From the NCBI GenBank assembly GCA_023667145.1, contig JAMPAQ010000001.1, positions 1,502,856-1,566,855 on the forward strand: a stretch of 64,000 nucleotides of DNA, in the 5' to 3' direction. Both the position numbers and the translations under genes were made by a program. This document shows positions 1-9,055 of this stretch, piece after piece (the stretch's first letter is position 1; every line of letters begins with the position of its first letter). Under the pieces are notes generated by a model. That model saw only the letters and a program-made list of their open reading frames with translations. It ran no database searches and was not told the origin of the DNA. The DNA is from Pseudoflavonifractor sp. (GTDB taxonomy: Bacteria > Bacteroidota > Bacteroidia > Bacteroidales > Muribaculaceae).

Positions 1-557
1 TTACTGCTGAGGAGCAACGGGATTTGTACACCTATATCGGTTCGGGCGATCCGTTGGTGACTGGCGGCTTTATAAACACGTTCACCTACCGGCAGTTTGA
101 CCTCACGATTAATTTCGCTTTCAATCTGTTGATGTATACACGTGTGCAGCCGTCATACTCGCCCACATGGTTTGACCGTGGTATGAATACCAATCATGAC
201 ATACTCGACCGCTGGACCCCGCAAAACCCCACCGCGACCCTTCCTGCACTTATGGTAGAAGGTTACCGCCAGCCTGAATACGTGCAGTATGCCGAGTTTG
301 GCACATACTCCATGCTTGACACGTTTGTGAAACGCTCCGACCACGTGCGTCTGCAAAACGTGCGGTTTGCCTATCATCTGCCCGGCACCTTGCTTTCACG
401 TATCGGTATGAAGAGCGCCACAGTGGCTCTTGAGGCCCGCAACCTGCTCGTGTTTGGCGCAAACTACAAGAATTATCTTGATCCCGAGACAATGGGCAAC
501 CAGTTCGCGCAGCCTATTCCCAAGAGTTTTACATTCAGCCTTAATGTGACATTTTAA
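1..557 (+). CDS. SusC/RagA-type TonB-dependent outer membrane protein, C-terminal fragment
   Basis: The reading frame is open from the window edge to the stop at 557, so only the last 185 or so residues of a protein usually near 1000 residues are visible. The segment alternates aromatic and polar residues as in late barrel strands, has the loop sequence typical of SusC C-termini (ILDRWTPQNPTATLP), and ends NVTF with the terminal Phe used for outer-membrane barrel assembly. A SusD-type gene starts 5 bp later, the standard SusC-SusD pairing. The complex normally imports a glycan or peptide across the outer membrane; the substrate cannot be told from this fragment. The TTG at 24 is an internal Leu codon, not a start. 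Confidence 0.9.
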   Translation, partial: TAEEQRDLYTYIGSGDPLVTGGFINTFTYRQFDLTINFAFNLLMYTRVQPSYSPTWFDRGMNTNHDILDRWTPQNPTATLPALMVEGYRQPEYVQYAEFGTYSMLDTFVKRSDHVRLQNVRFAYHLPGTLLSRIGMKSATVALEARNLLVFGANYKNYLDPETMGNQFAQPIPKSFTFSLNVTF

Positions 558-562
558 TCCGT

Positions 563-1897
563 ATGAATATGAAAAAAATCAGCATATCGGTACTGTTGTC
601 CATATTCCTGCTGCTGACCGGCAGCTGTGACAGTTTCCTCGACATACAGCCGATAGGTAAGGTGATACCCACTACTGCCACCGAGTTCCGGGCTTTGTTG
701 ACCGAGGCTTATGTCACGGTACCCAATGACCGTGGCCTTGCATCGTTCCGCTCCGATGAGATGCTCCTTGACGGTTCTATCAATCCCAATGACCTCAACT
801 CCTATCTCGATATATGGTTGTGGAACGATTATGCCGCCTCAGAGAACACCGCGAGTTTCAAGTGGCGTCAGTTCTACCACGTCCTGTTTATCGCCAACTA
901 CGTCATCGAGTCAGAGTCGATTATCACCGACGGCACCGCCGACGAGATACGTCAGATGGTAGGGGAGTCCTACATGTTGCGTGCCATGATGCACTTCATC
1001 CTTGCCAATCTGCACGGACCGGCCTACACCAAGTGTGATCCTGCTACGGCTAAGGCTGTGCCGTTGAAGCTCGACAGTGACACGGAGAATATGCTCTCGC
1101 GCAACACCGTTGCCGAGGTATATGCCTCGATAGTCTCCGACCTTGACAAGGCATCTGAATATATCAATGTGGAGAGCTGGGAGACCGGCTATAACTACCG
1201 TTTCAACGTCGCGAGTGTCGATGCCATGCGTTCACGGGTTTATCTGTATATGGGCGAGTGGGATAAGTCACTCAAAGCCTCGCGTGCGGTGCTCGCTGTC
1301 AACAATCAGCTTGCCGACATTGCCACGGTGCTCCCCAACGAGTATATATCTCCCGAGAATATTGTGGCTCTTGAGAAGGTCATGAGTCCGTCTTATGCGA
1401 GGGGCATGAAGGTAGATCGTGATTTCTATGGCCTATATAACTCCAATGACCTGCGTCGTTCGGCCTATTACAAGCGAGTGACCACTTCCAATATCCAGCT
1501 CATAAAGGGGGGTGAGGACAAGTTCTCATGCTCGTTTCGCGTAGGCGAGATATATCTTAACGCAGCCGAGGCGGCGTTGGAACTTAACGATATGGATGCG
1601 GCTCGACAGTATCTGCTCGACCTGCAACGTGCGAGATATAATGACCGTGGATATGCCGCCAAGGAGAGCGCTGTCGGTGACATGGACCGGGACGCACTCC
1701 GTACGGAGATATACGATGAGCGTGCCCGTGAGCTTGCGTTTGAGGGACACCGTTGGTTTGACCTGCGTCGCACCACCCAACCGCGATTGGAGCGTGACTA
1801 CAAGGGCGAGACGTATGTGCTTGAGCAGGGAGACGAGAGATATACCATACGCATTCCGGCTGAGGCTATAGAGGCCAATCCGGGACTTGCAAACTGA
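563..1897 (+). CDS. RagB/SusD family nutrient-uptake lipoprotein
   Basis: This 444-residue protein has a signal peptide ending in a lipobox (LLTGSC), so it should be a surface lipoprotein that caps the SusC barrel. The early DSFLDIQPIGKVIP segment is the usual SusD N-terminus. The helical TPR-like core and the C-terminal RxxELAFEGHRWFDLRR signature near residue 390 are diagnostic of the family. It is somewhat shorter than many SusD proteins (500-600 residues), so it may belong to the compact RagB type. It follows the SusC fragment by 5 bp and is followed by a strong hairpin, so it is probably the last gene of the unit. No glycoside hydrolase or protease that would reveal the substrate lies downstream. 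Confidence 0.93.
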   Translation: MNMKKISISVLLSIFLLLTGSCDSFLDIQPIGKVIPTTATEFRALLTEAYVTVPNDRGLASFRSDEMLLDGSINPNDLNSYLDIWLWNDYAASENTASFKWRQFYHVLFIANYVIESESIITDGTADEIRQMVGESYMLRAMMHFILANLHGPAYTKCDPATAKAVPLKLDSDTENMLSRNTVAEVYASIVSDLDKASEYINVESWETGYNYRFNVASVDAMRSRVYLYMGEWDKSLKASRAVLAVNNQLADIATVLPNEYISPENIVALEKVMSPSYARGMKVDRDFYGLYNSNDLRRSAYYKRVTTSNIQLIKGGEDKFSCSFRVGEIYLNAAEAALELNDMDAARQYLLDLQRARYNDRGYAAKESAVGDMDRDALRTEIYDERARELAFEGHRWFDLRRTTQPRLERDYKGETYVLEQGDERYTIRIPAEAIEANPGLAN

Positions 1898-1904
1898 CCA
1901 TCCA

Positions 1905-1934
1905 TTCCGTTGGCCGGGACTCCGGCCAACGGAA
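1905..1934 (+). terminator. Hairpin terminator after the SusCD unit
   Basis: A perfect 13-bp stem (arms 1905-1917 and 1922-1934) encloses a GACT loop, 8 bp after the SusD stop. The following T tract is weak, so termination efficiency is uncertain. Confidence 0.7.
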
Positions 1935-1989
1935 TTACTCCATACAACGAAGAATCAATAACCCTATTTATTAATCAAAAAATTAAAGT

Positions 1990-3690
1990 ATGAAAAGCTT
2001 TTTACTTTCAATCATGGGCGCGTCTGTCATGATGACAGCCACAGCGGCTGTGCCTCAGCTGACAGAGGTTTGGACCCACTCCTACCAGTCGGTAGTGACA
2101 GGTGGCAATCTGATGTCACAGACAAACAGCGCCATTGATGCCAATGGAAATGTCTACGTGGCCGGCAAATTCAACGAGGCGTTCGATTTCGCCGGTGAGA
2201 CCCTTGAGCCGATAGCATCAAGTTCCTACCTTCTCAAGTTTGCCGCTGATGGCAGCGAGTTGTGGGGTGTGTCTCTCGCCGGAGCAGCTACTGTGACTGC
2301 GGTTGCTGTCGATGCCGATGGTTCGCCTGTGCTGGCCGGAGTCTTTGCTGACGAGGTTGAGTTTGGCAGTCAGGACGGCAACGCTGTCATAAAGGAGGGT
2401 ATGAAGATGGAGGGTGCGTACACCTCTGAACTCAATGCCTCTTTTATTGCCAAATATACTGCTGAGGGAAATGTTACCAAGGTCGAGGTGTTCGTCCCCG
2501 AGTCGTTGGCGGCGCTTGTGTCTACCGGGATGTATTTTCCCGAGGACGGCGATGAGTATTTCCATATCAACTCCCTCAAGGTTGATGGTGGTAAGATTTA
2601 TGCCTCTGCCGTCTATACCGGCTTGACAAAGTGTGGCAACACCTCATTTGAGGGTAGCTATATGGATCCCTGGGGCGGATTTTATTTTCTCAATCAATCA
2701 AAGGCATCGGTGTTCTCCCTTGACGCTGATTTGACCAATTGCACTGAAATTGCCTCTTTCGGTCTCAAAGAGCCCACCGTCATGGTAGAGGCATCCCAGA
2801 CGGCATCCTCTGCCGCAGTCTCGGTCAAGGATGGACAGGTGTTCATCGGCTTTGTAGGCAAGGGCAATATGTCATTGAAGGCTGGAGTGTCTGTACGCGA
2901 CTTCGCATTCGGCATGGAGCTTGGCGCCGACAACGATGCCAACGAGTACGGTTTTGTATTTGCTGCCGTCAAGGGCAACCAGTTGTCCATTGAGCCTCAG
3001 GTGCTCAAGGCTACTACTACCGAGGCATACTTCATTGACAATTCTATCAGCGACATGATGTTCTATGGCAACGATATGGTTGTTGTCGGGGCTGCCAACG
3101 GCAACGTCCCCGGATTCGATGCCAACACCACCTCGGGTGTCAATGATGTGTTTGTCGTACGTCTTGATGCTGCTTCTTTGCAGAAGGTCGCCGGAACTCT
3201 TGTCGAGAAATCCAATGGCGAGCACGAGCTCGACCACGTGATGGGTTGTGCCATAACCGGCGACAATCTGTGCATAGCTACTGCTGACGAGAATGCCTCT
3301 GGTGACATAATGTCGGTTGGAACAACATGGATGAGTCTTGCTAACAACGCCCTGACCCCGTCAGCCACCGGTGCCACCGGCGTATCTGCATCTGACAAGA
3401 ACGTGTTCCTCACGGAATGTTCCGAGAATGGCGCCGTCACATTCACGATGTATGGCACCGATGCAGCCGGTATTGATGGCATCATCTCTGACAGCGTTGT
3501 CAGCATCTATCCCAATCCCGTAGCCGATGTGCTGTTCTTCTCCGCACCTGTTGATGTTAATCTTTACACTATCTCCGGCATCGAGGTCAAGAGCGCTTCA
3601 GGCGTTACATCACTCTCTGTCGCCGATCTTCCCGCCGGAAGCTATATCGTGAAAGCCAACGGCAAGTCCCATCATATTGTCAAGGAGTAG
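1990..3690 (+). CDS. Exported protein with T9SS type A sorting domain and propeller-like repeats
   Basis: This 566-residue protein begins with a signal peptide (MKSFLLSIMGASVMMTATAA) and ends in a type A T9SS sorting domain: SIYPNPVADVLFF at about residue 500, then YTISGIEV, LPAGSYIVK and a final basic KSHHIVKE. The N-terminal half carries repeats such as DANGNVYVAGKFN and DADGSPVLAGVFADEVEFG, which resemble the SBBP-type beta-propeller repeats of secreted Bacteroidetes proteins. No catalytic domain was recognised. It should be exported by Sec and then carried across the outer membrane by the type IX system, which is not in this window. It lies 92 bp after SusD, behind a terminator, so it may be separately transcribed. 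Function unknown. Confidence 0.85.
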   Translation: MKSFLLSIMGASVMMTATAAVPQLTEVWTHSYQSVVTGGNLMSQTNSAIDANGNVYVAGKFNEAFDFAGETLEPIASSSYLLKFAADGSELWGVSLAGAATVTAVAVDADGSPVLAGVFADEVEFGSQDGNAVIKEGMKMEGAYTSELNASFIAKYTAEGNVTKVEVFVPESLAALVSTGMYFPEDGDEYFHINSLKVDGGKIYASAVYTGLTKCGNTSFEGSYMDPWGGFYFLNQSKASVFSLDADLTNCTEIASFGLKEPTVMVEASQTASSAAVSVKDGQVFIGFVGKGNMSLKAGVSVRDFAFGMELGADNDANEYGFVFAAVKGNQLSIEPQVLKATTTEAYFIDNSISDMMFYGNDMVVVGAANGNVPGFDANTTSGVNDVFVVRLDAASLQKVAGTLVEKSNGEHELDHVMGCAITGDNLCIATADENASGDIMSVGTTWMSLANNALTPSATGATGVSASDKNVFLTECSENGAVTFTMYGTDAAGIDGIISDSVVSIYPNPVADVLFFSAPVDVNLYTISGIEVKSASGVTSLSVADLPAGSYIVKANGKSHHIVKE

Positions 3691-3725
3691 ACATCAGTGA
3701 TGAGTGATTAAATACCGGTAGACAA

Positions 3726-3753
3726 GAGGCTGTCTCAATATTGAGGCAGCCTC
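3726..3753 (+). terminator. Terminator between convergent genes
   Basis: A 14-bp nearly continuous stem (GAGGCTG paired with CAGCCTC, extended by TCTCAAT with ATTGAGG) is followed by TCTTT. It lies between the plus-strand T9SS gene and the minus-strand membrane gene and may serve both. Confidence 0.85.
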
Positions 3754-3772
3754 TCTTTATGCCATGATGGGA

Positions 3773-5053
3773 CTACTGGATAAATATTACGTCTAAATGC
3801 TTGTATCCGATACCGTGAACCGCCCGCATATATTCATTAAAATCTCTCACATATTCCTCATCACATATATAATATGGTGCCTTATGTCTAAGCAAGGCGG
3901 GAATCTCATGGCCAATCCACGATGTCTTGATCCAGATAGTTCCGTTTGATGAACTCGCATATAAATTCATTATTCTATTATATTCCTTGCTTATATTGTA
4001 GGAATATATGTCAACAATAGATAATTGCACTATGATTGCCACCGCCATAATTATCTTGACTACATTGTATCTGGTTTTTATCCGTGGAAATATCATAGCC
4101 GAATACCCGAATGTGGCAGTCAATGCAAACAATTGCGGATACCACATCACCCGTGAGCCTGTGGGTGCAAATATACCTACCATATATCCTGAAATTGAAG
4201 CGATAAAAAATATGGAATATTTGGAACGCAAGCATTCATCCAGATTCAGTCGTCTTGTGGATATGCCTACAATCAGCACTGCGGTACACGCTATTATTCC
4301 GTTGCCATATAGCAGCAACATGTGCAGGTAGAAATCCACCGGCCTTAGCAGCGTTGCCTGTGCTGTGATTGTAGACCTGTATGCCGTACAAGGGGCAAGT
4401 AAGAGTATGGCTATTCCGATACAAAGGCTGATAATCATTACATATTGGCCTTTTGATGCCTTTTTCCGGTTTAGTATTAAATAGAATGCACAGCCACATA
4501 TCAATGGTAGCGAAGCTCCTTCATGCATCATTCCTACGAGGACTGACAACAGTATGAGCCACCCCTTTATTATCTTGTGGGATTTGAGAAATTGTATTAT
4601 CCATAAAAATATAAATGTCACAGGCCATATATAATTTAGCCTGAAGATGACTGATGTCGCCATGTGATCTCCCCATGGCAGTAGGAATATTAATGCTCCG
4701 ATCATGAGATAGCCTAATACACTATTATCGCGGGTTATGCCGCATGTATGAATCGGGATGATAAGCAGCATGAAGGTAAATACTGTAGATATTATGTCAG
4801 AGACTATCTTAGGCAACAGATGTAGGCCGATAGTAAATAAGTCATTTCCTAATCTGATGTTATCATATAGAAATGCTGACTCAAACGCTGTCTTGATTTT
4901 ATTGCATGAGAGTGGAGTTACTTTAGACATGAATACCAGATCATCCTGCAGATATGGAAACATCATATACTGCAGTCCTATTAGAATTGAACATACGGCA
5001 ACAAGTGTAGTCAGCTGAGACGTTATTGTGACTTTGTAATTTTGTTGTGTCAT
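3773..5053 (-). CDS. DUF6056-like multi-pass membrane protein
   Basis: The chosen start is the ATG at 5053 (MTQQNYKVTITSQL), giving 426 residues. The frame is open further upstream, but that part runs over the sodB promoter region and start and has no membrane character. The protein has about 10 hydrophobic segments, an early luminal motif (YLQDDLVF) and a WGDHM motif after the third or fourth membrane segment. The architecture resembles the DUF6056 family and other GT-C-like polytopic proteins, which often act in surface polysaccharide or O-antigen assembly. No glycan cluster surrounds it, so its role is open. Its composition is more AT-rich than its neighbours, which may indicate acquisition by transfer. 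Confidence 0.75.
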   Translation of the reverse strand: MTQQNYKVTITSQLTTLVAVCSILIGLQYMMFPYLQDDLVFMSKVTPLSCNKIKTAFESAFLYDNIRLGNDLFTIGLHLLPKIVSDIISTVFTFMLLIIPIHTCGITRDNSVLGYLMIGALIFLLPWGDHMATSVIFRLNYIWPVTFIFLWIIQFLKSHKIIKGWLILLSVLVGMMHEGASLPLICGCAFYLILNRKKASKGQYVMIISLCIGIAILLLAPCTAYRSTITAQATLLRPVDFYLHMLLLYGNGIIACTAVLIVGISTRRLNLDECLRSKYSIFFIASISGYMVGIFAPTGSRVMWYPQLFALTATFGYSAMIFPRIKTRYNVVKIIMAVAIIVQLSIVDIYSYNISKEYNRIMNLYASSSNGTIWIKTSWIGHEIPALLRHKAPYYICDEEYVRDFNEYMRAVHGIGYKHLDVIFIQ

Positions 5054-5195
5054 TGATCGGATATGGAATGAGGCCGTTGAATTTGAAATGTTTTCAATTA
5101 CAAATGTACAAAAATATGATGACCCGTCTATCTTGTTGACTGAACCTTTTCCGTCAATATCCGTTCTAATAGTAAACACGAAAAAACGACAAGTT

Positions 5196-5771
5196 ATGGA
5201 ATATATACAGCCCAAATTACCGTATGCGCCCGATGCGCTTGCCCCTGCCATCAGTCAGGAGACCGTTAATTTCCATTATGGCAAGCATGAGAAGGCATAC
5301 ATTGACAACCTCAACGCATTGATTAAAGGAACCCGGTATGATGAGATGGAGCTTGAGGATATCATAAAGACTGCCGACGGCCCGTTGTTCAACAACGCTT
5401 CTCAGGCTTGGAATCATATATTCTACTTCTTCTCGTTCTCTCCCGACGGCGGTGGAGAGCCTGACGGTGACCTTGGTAATGCCATCAAGGAGCAGTTTGG
5501 CTCGTTTGACGAGTTCAAGAAAGCGTTTGTCGATGCCGGCGTCAAGATTTTTGGCTCGGGTTGGGTCTGGCTCTGCAAGGATGATGATGGCAAACTTGTC
5601 ATAGACCCCGAGAGCAATGCGGGCAACCCGTTGACCAAGGGTCTCAGTCCTCTGTTGGTATTTGATGTGTGGGAACATGCCTACTATCTCGACTACCAGA
5701 ACCGTCGTAAGGATGCCCTTGATAAACTGTGGGACATCATCGACTGGGACATAGTGGCAAGCCGCTATTGA
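5196..5771 (+). CDS. sodB: Superoxide dismutase [Fe/Mn]
   Basis: Converts superoxide to hydrogen peroxide and oxygen in the cytoplasm. The 191-residue protein has the usual size, with metal ligands His27 (FHYGKHEKAY), His in QAWNHIFYF, and Asp and His in VFDVWEHAYYLDY. The Gln in NNASQAWNH sits where iron-type enzymes place it, so an iron or cambialistic enzyme is likely. The ATG at 5196 (MEYIQPKLPYAP) is chosen because it matches family N-termini; the 36 codons before it do not look like this family. It is a single gene, divergent from the membrane protein and followed by a hairpin. Confidence 0.95.
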   Translation: MEYIQPKLPYAPDALAPAISQETVNFHYGKHEKAYIDNLNALIKGTRYDEMELEDIIKTADGPLFNNASQAWNHIFYFFSFSPDGGGEPDGDLGNAIKEQFGSFDEFKKAFVDAGVKIFGSGWVWLCKDDDGKLVIDPESNAGNPLTKGLSPLLVFDVWEHAYYLDYQNRRKDALDKLWDIIDWDIVASRY

Positions 5772-5867
5772 TGATAAAGATATTCGTACTTTTCTCATAT
5801 ATTTTGAATAAAAGGTAAAAGCACTACTTTTAGCACAAAAATTTAGCATAATGTGATGAATGGAGAT

Positions 5868-5891
5868 GGAGGTCTGCGTGAGCAGCCCTCT
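5868..5891 (+). terminator. Terminator downstream of sodB
   Basis: A 10-bp stem with one mismatch (arms 5868-5877 and 5882-5891, loop GTGA) is followed by TTCTCTGTTT. It lies about 97 bp after the sodB stop. Confidence 0.55.
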
Positions 5892-5990
5892 TTCTCTGTT
5901 TATACGTTTGTGCCCGTGGCACGTGGAATGGCCCGTGTGTCCCAAAACATTTCTGCCTCCCGGATGTTTTCCCATTAAAGGATATGTACT

Positions 5991-6716
5991 ATGACCGATA
6001 ACGTTTCAACAGTCACCAGGGGTAAGTCGCGTGACCGCATACTATTGTTGTTACGGTTGCTCGTCCTCGCCGCGTCGGTCGCGCTGATTGTCTTCATCTC
6101 CTATGATACGTTCCGCAACAAGTCGTTTATCGCCGACCGTCAGTATATGACGGTGCAGTTGTGGATCTGCGTGTTTTTCATGGCCGACTTCTTTGTCGAG
6201 TGGATTCTCGCCCATGACAAGTGGCGATATTTTGTATCCCATTTCATTTTGCTTGTAGTCAGTATTCCATATCTCAATCTGATTGACTATTACGACATAC
6301 AACTGTCGTGCGAGGCCGAGTATTTCATACGTTTTATGCCGTTGGTCAGGGCCGCCTATGCGCTGTTTATAATCACGTTGTCGTTGTCAAACAACAAGAT
6401 ATCGAGCTTGTTTGCCTGCTATATCGTGCTTTTGGTTACGACGATGTATTTCTTCAGTCTCGTGTTTTTCATCGAGGAACATTATGTCAATCCCGGTGTC
6501 GGAACATTTTGGTCGGCACTGTGGTGGGCGTTCATGGATGCCACCACCACTGGTTGCAACATCACGCCGATGACTGCGACTGGCAAGGTGCTGGCGGTCA
6601 TACTCTCGGCTGAGGGTCTGACGTTGTTCCCGGTGTTCACGGTCTATCTCACCAATGCCATAACCCATGGGCAGTCAGACGATGCAAGCGCCGATGCCGA
6701 CAGTCCCGTCTCGTGA
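5991..6716 (+). CDS. Ion-channel protein, potassium-channel-like with atypical filter
   Basis: This 241-residue membrane protein has hydrophobic segments at about residues 18-41, 49-65, 78-95, 115-130, 140-162 and 200-222. A re-entrant pore segment (WSALWWAFMDATTTGCN) lies before the last helix. The layout is that of a voltage-gated-like six-helix channel subunit. The position of the usual TVGYG filter is occupied by T186-T-G-C-N190, so potassium selectivity is not assured. No RCK/TrkA-N domain follows; the C-terminus is a short acidic tail. It is monocistronic, with no clear promoter visible. The channel fold is well supported; the ion is unknown. Confidence 0.8.
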   Translation: MTDNVSTVTRGKSRDRILLLLRLLVLAASVALIVFISYDTFRNKSFIADRQYMTVQLWICVFFMADFFVEWILAHDKWRYFVSHFILLVVSIPYLNLIDYYDIQLSCEAEYFIRFMPLVRAAYALFIITLSLSNNKISSLFACYIVLLVTTMYFFSLVFFIEEHYVNPGVGTFWSALWWAFMDATTTGCNITPMTATGKVLAVILSAEGLTLFPVFTVYLTNAITHGQSDDASADADSPVS

Positions 6717-6797
6717 GTGGATGCTGACACAAAGCACACCAAATGCGCGACTCCGATTGCAGCAGTATAGTAGGTCGTGACTTTTGCTGACTTCATG

Positions 6798-6828
6798 TTG
6801 CTCTTTTATGGGTTTATGATTATCTTTG
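6798..6828 (+). promoter_or_regulatory. Bacteroidetes primary-sigma promoter for purU-his
   Basis: TTG at 6798-6800, a 20-nt spacer, then TATCTTTG at 6821-6828. This matches the Bacteroidetes -33/-7 consensus and leaves a very short leader before the GTG at 6850. Confidence 0.8.
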
Positions 6829-6849
6829 CAACTTAAATATATTATTGAG

Positions 6850-7719
6850 GTGGAAAAAAGGAATAAAAATACAGCCGTCCTACGGATGCACTGTCCCGAC
6901 CAACCCGGTATTATCGCCGTAATCACGGAATTCATAACGACCAACCGGGGTAATATTGTATATCTTGACCAATATGTGGACAGGGTGAACGGCATATTTT
7001 ACATGAGGGTTGAGTGGGACTTGGACGATTTCATAATCCCGACTGAAAAAATCAATGACTATTTCAACACCCTGTATGGTCAGCGCTATAATCTGACCTA
7101 TAAGCTGAGCTTCACAAATCACCGTCAGCGTATGGCCATCTTCGTCTCCAAGATGTCCCATTGCCTTTATGACATCCTCGCCCGATATATAGCGGGAGAA
7201 TGGGATGTGGAGATTCCTGTGATTGTAAGCAATCACCCCGATCTCTCCATAGTCGGCAAGCAATTTGACATCCCGTTTGAGGTTATCCCGGTCACCAAGG
7301 ACAACAAGGCCGAGATGGAGCAGCGGGAATTTGAGTTGCTCGACAAGTACGGTGTGGATTTCATCGTGCTTGCCCGCTACATGCAGGTGTTGTCTGAGGA
7401 TTTCATCAACCGTTACCCCAACCGGGTTATCAACATCCACCACTCGTTCCTCCCCGCGTTTGTCGGGGCCAAGCCTTACCATAAAGCCTACGAGCGTGGT
7501 GTGAAGCTGATTGGTGCGACAAGCCACTATGTCACCACCGAGCTTGATGCCGGCCCGATTATTGAGCAGGATATAGTGCGCATTACCCACAAGGACACGG
7601 TCGATGACCTCGTGAAAAAAGGTCGTGACCTTGAGAAAATCGTGCTGTCAAGGGCTGTGGAGAAGCATATACAGCGTAAGATTCTGACTTACGACAATAA
7701 GACCATAGTGTTCAGTTAG
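6850..7719 (+). CDS. purU: Formyltetrahydrofolate deformylase
   Basis: Hydrolyses 10-formyl-tetrahydrofolate to formate and tetrahydrofolate in the cytoplasm. Start chosen: GTG at 6850, about 21 nt after the -7 box, giving 289 residues. The TTG at 6826 overlaps the -7 box and is unlikely. An N-terminal ACT domain (LRMHCPDQPGIIAVITEFI) precedes a formyltransferase-type catalytic domain with NIHHSFLPAFVGAKPYHKAY and GATSHYVTTELDAGPI, which supply the Asn, His and Asp of the active site. It heads an apparent operon with four histidine genes; hisH starts 15 bp after its stop. Confidence 0.93.
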   Translation: MEKRNKNTAVLRMHCPDQPGIIAVITEFITTNRGNIVYLDQYVDRVNGIFYMRVEWDLDDFIIPTEKINDYFNTLYGQRYNLTYKLSFTNHRQRMAIFVSKMSHCLYDILARYIAGEWDVEIPVIVSNHPDLSIVGKQFDIPFEVIPVTKDNKAEMEQREFELLDKYGVDFIVLARYMQVLSEDFINRYPNRVINIHHSFLPAFVGAKPYHKAYERGVKLIGATSHYVTTELDAGPIIEQDIVRITHKDTVDDLVKKGRDLEKIVLSRAVEKHIQRKILTYDNKTIVFS

Positions 7720-7734
7720 TCTGTCACCTCACTG

Positions 7735-8325
7735 ATGAGAATAGCTATAATAAAGTATAACGCCGGAAATAATTTCTCGGTATTGTGCGCACTGCGGCGC
7801 ATAGGAGTTGAGGCGGTGGTTACCGATGATGTCTCGGTGATACGTGGTGCTGACCGCGTCATATTTCCCGGGGTGGGAGAGGCCGCTGCGGCCATGGACT
7901 ATCTGCGGGCCAATCATCTTGACAGCTTGATAACATCGCTGACACAGCCGGTGCTTGGTATCTGTATCGGGCAGCAACTGCTCTGTCGTCACTCCAACGA
8001 GGGCGATGTCGATTGCCTCGGCGTTTTTGACGAGGATGTCAGGCGCTTTTCCTCTGATGACCCTTCTTTCAAGGTACCCCACATGGGTTGGAACACCCTT
8101 AGCGATATAAAGGGTGGTTTCCTGCCACAGGAACTTGCCGGGCGCTACGTCTACTATGTACACAGCTATTATGTGCCTGTCGGACGGTACACGGAGGCTG
8201 TCACGGAGTATGTTGTGCCATTCAGCGCGGTGTTGAGACGTGATAATTTCTATGCCACGCAATTCCACCCCGAGAAGAGCGGGAGCGTGGGCGAGGCAAT
8301 CCTTAAACGTTTCATTGAGCTATGA
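7735..8325 (+). CDS. hisH: Imidazole glycerol phosphate synthase, glutaminase subunit
   Basis: Class I glutamine amidotransferase (196 residues) that supplies ammonia to HisF for closing the imidazole ring. The nucleophile is Cys77 in GICIGQQLL, and the His and Glu of the triad are in FHPEKSG near residue 179. The nucleophile motif has Ile-Gly-Gln in place of the more common Leu-Gly-Met, a conservative variation. It overlaps hisA by 4 bp (ATGA), consistent with translational coupling. Confidence 0.95.
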   Translation: MRIAIIKYNAGNNFSVLCALRRIGVEAVVTDDVSVIRGADRVIFPGVGEAAAAMDYLRANHLDSLITSLTQPVLGICIGQQLLCRHSNEGDVDCLGVFDEDVRRFSSDDPSFKVPHMGWNTLSDIKGGFLPQELAGRYVYYVHSYYVPVGRYTEAVTEYVVPFSAVLRRDNFYATQFHPEKSGSVGEAILKRFIEL

Positions 8326-9053
8326 TAGATATAATTCCTGCCATAGATGTCATTGATGGCCGTTGTGTCAGGCTGACCAAAGGTGATTATAGTCTCAAGA
8401 CGATATATGCCGACGATCCTCTTGATGCCGCAAAGCGGTTTGAGGATTCCGGTTGTCACAGGCTCCACCTTGTCGACCTTGATGGCGCTAAGTCAAGCCA
8501 TATAGTCAATTACCGCACTCTTGAGCGCATAGCCACGTATACGGGCCTGGTCATTGACTTTGGTGGTGGCCTGAAAAGCGATGACGACTTGCGCATAGCG
8601 TTTGAGAGCGGCGCGGCCATGGTCACCGGCGGCAGCATTGCCGTCAAGGATCCCGGGACCATGTGGCATTGGATTGACCGCTATGGTGCCGACCTCATAA
8701 TCCTCGGGGCCGATACCCGAGATGGTAAGATTTCCACATCGGGATGGAGTCACGACAGTGACCTCGACATCGTTCCGTTTATCAGTGACTATGTGTCACG
8801 TGGTATAAGGTGGGTCATATCGACTGATATAAATGTCGATGGGACGCTTGGCGGCCCGTCGGTACAGTTGTATCGGCGTATAATGGATGCCGTTCCGTCG
8901 GTCAACGTCATAGCGAGCGGCGGAGTGGGAGATATGGATGATATCCTTGCCCTTGATGATGCCGGACTGCCTGCTGTGATTGTAGGAAAGGCAATCTATG
9001 AGGGGCGTATCGGTATTGACGAGATACTTAAGTTTAACCTCAACCGACAATAG
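8322..9053 (+). CDS. hisA: Phosphoribosylformimino-AICAR-P isomerase
   Basis: A (beta/alpha)8 barrel of 243 residues that isomerises ProFAR to PRFAR in histidine synthesis. The N-terminal catalytic Asp9 lies in [10 protein letters not shown], and the second catalytic Asp is in [12 protein letters not shown]. Phosphate-binding glycines are in FGGGLKS and ASGGVGD. The length is normal. It starts inside the hisH stop and ends 2 bp before hisF. Confidence 0.96.
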   Translation: MIDIIPAIDVIDGRCVRLTKGDYSLKTIYADDPLDAAKRFEDSGCHRLHLVDLDGAKSSHIVNYRTLERIATYTGLVIDFGGGLKSDDDLRIAFESGAAMVTGGSIAVKDPGTMWHWIDRYGADLIILGADTRDGKISTSGWSHDSDLDIVPFISDYVSRGIRWVISTDINVDGTLGGPSVQLYRRIMDAVPSVNVIASGGVGDMDDILALDDAGLPAVIVGKAIYEGRIGIDEILKFNLNRQ

Positions 9054-9055
9054 AT

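Noticed and set aside
5088-5195. N-terminal extension of superoxide dismutase
   Set aside because: The family N-terminus begins at 5196; the preceding residues are unlike any dismutase or signal peptide.
5054-5251. N-terminal extension of the DUF6056-like gene
   Set aside because: The extra 66 codons cover the sodB start and upstream region on the other strand and show no membrane or family character.
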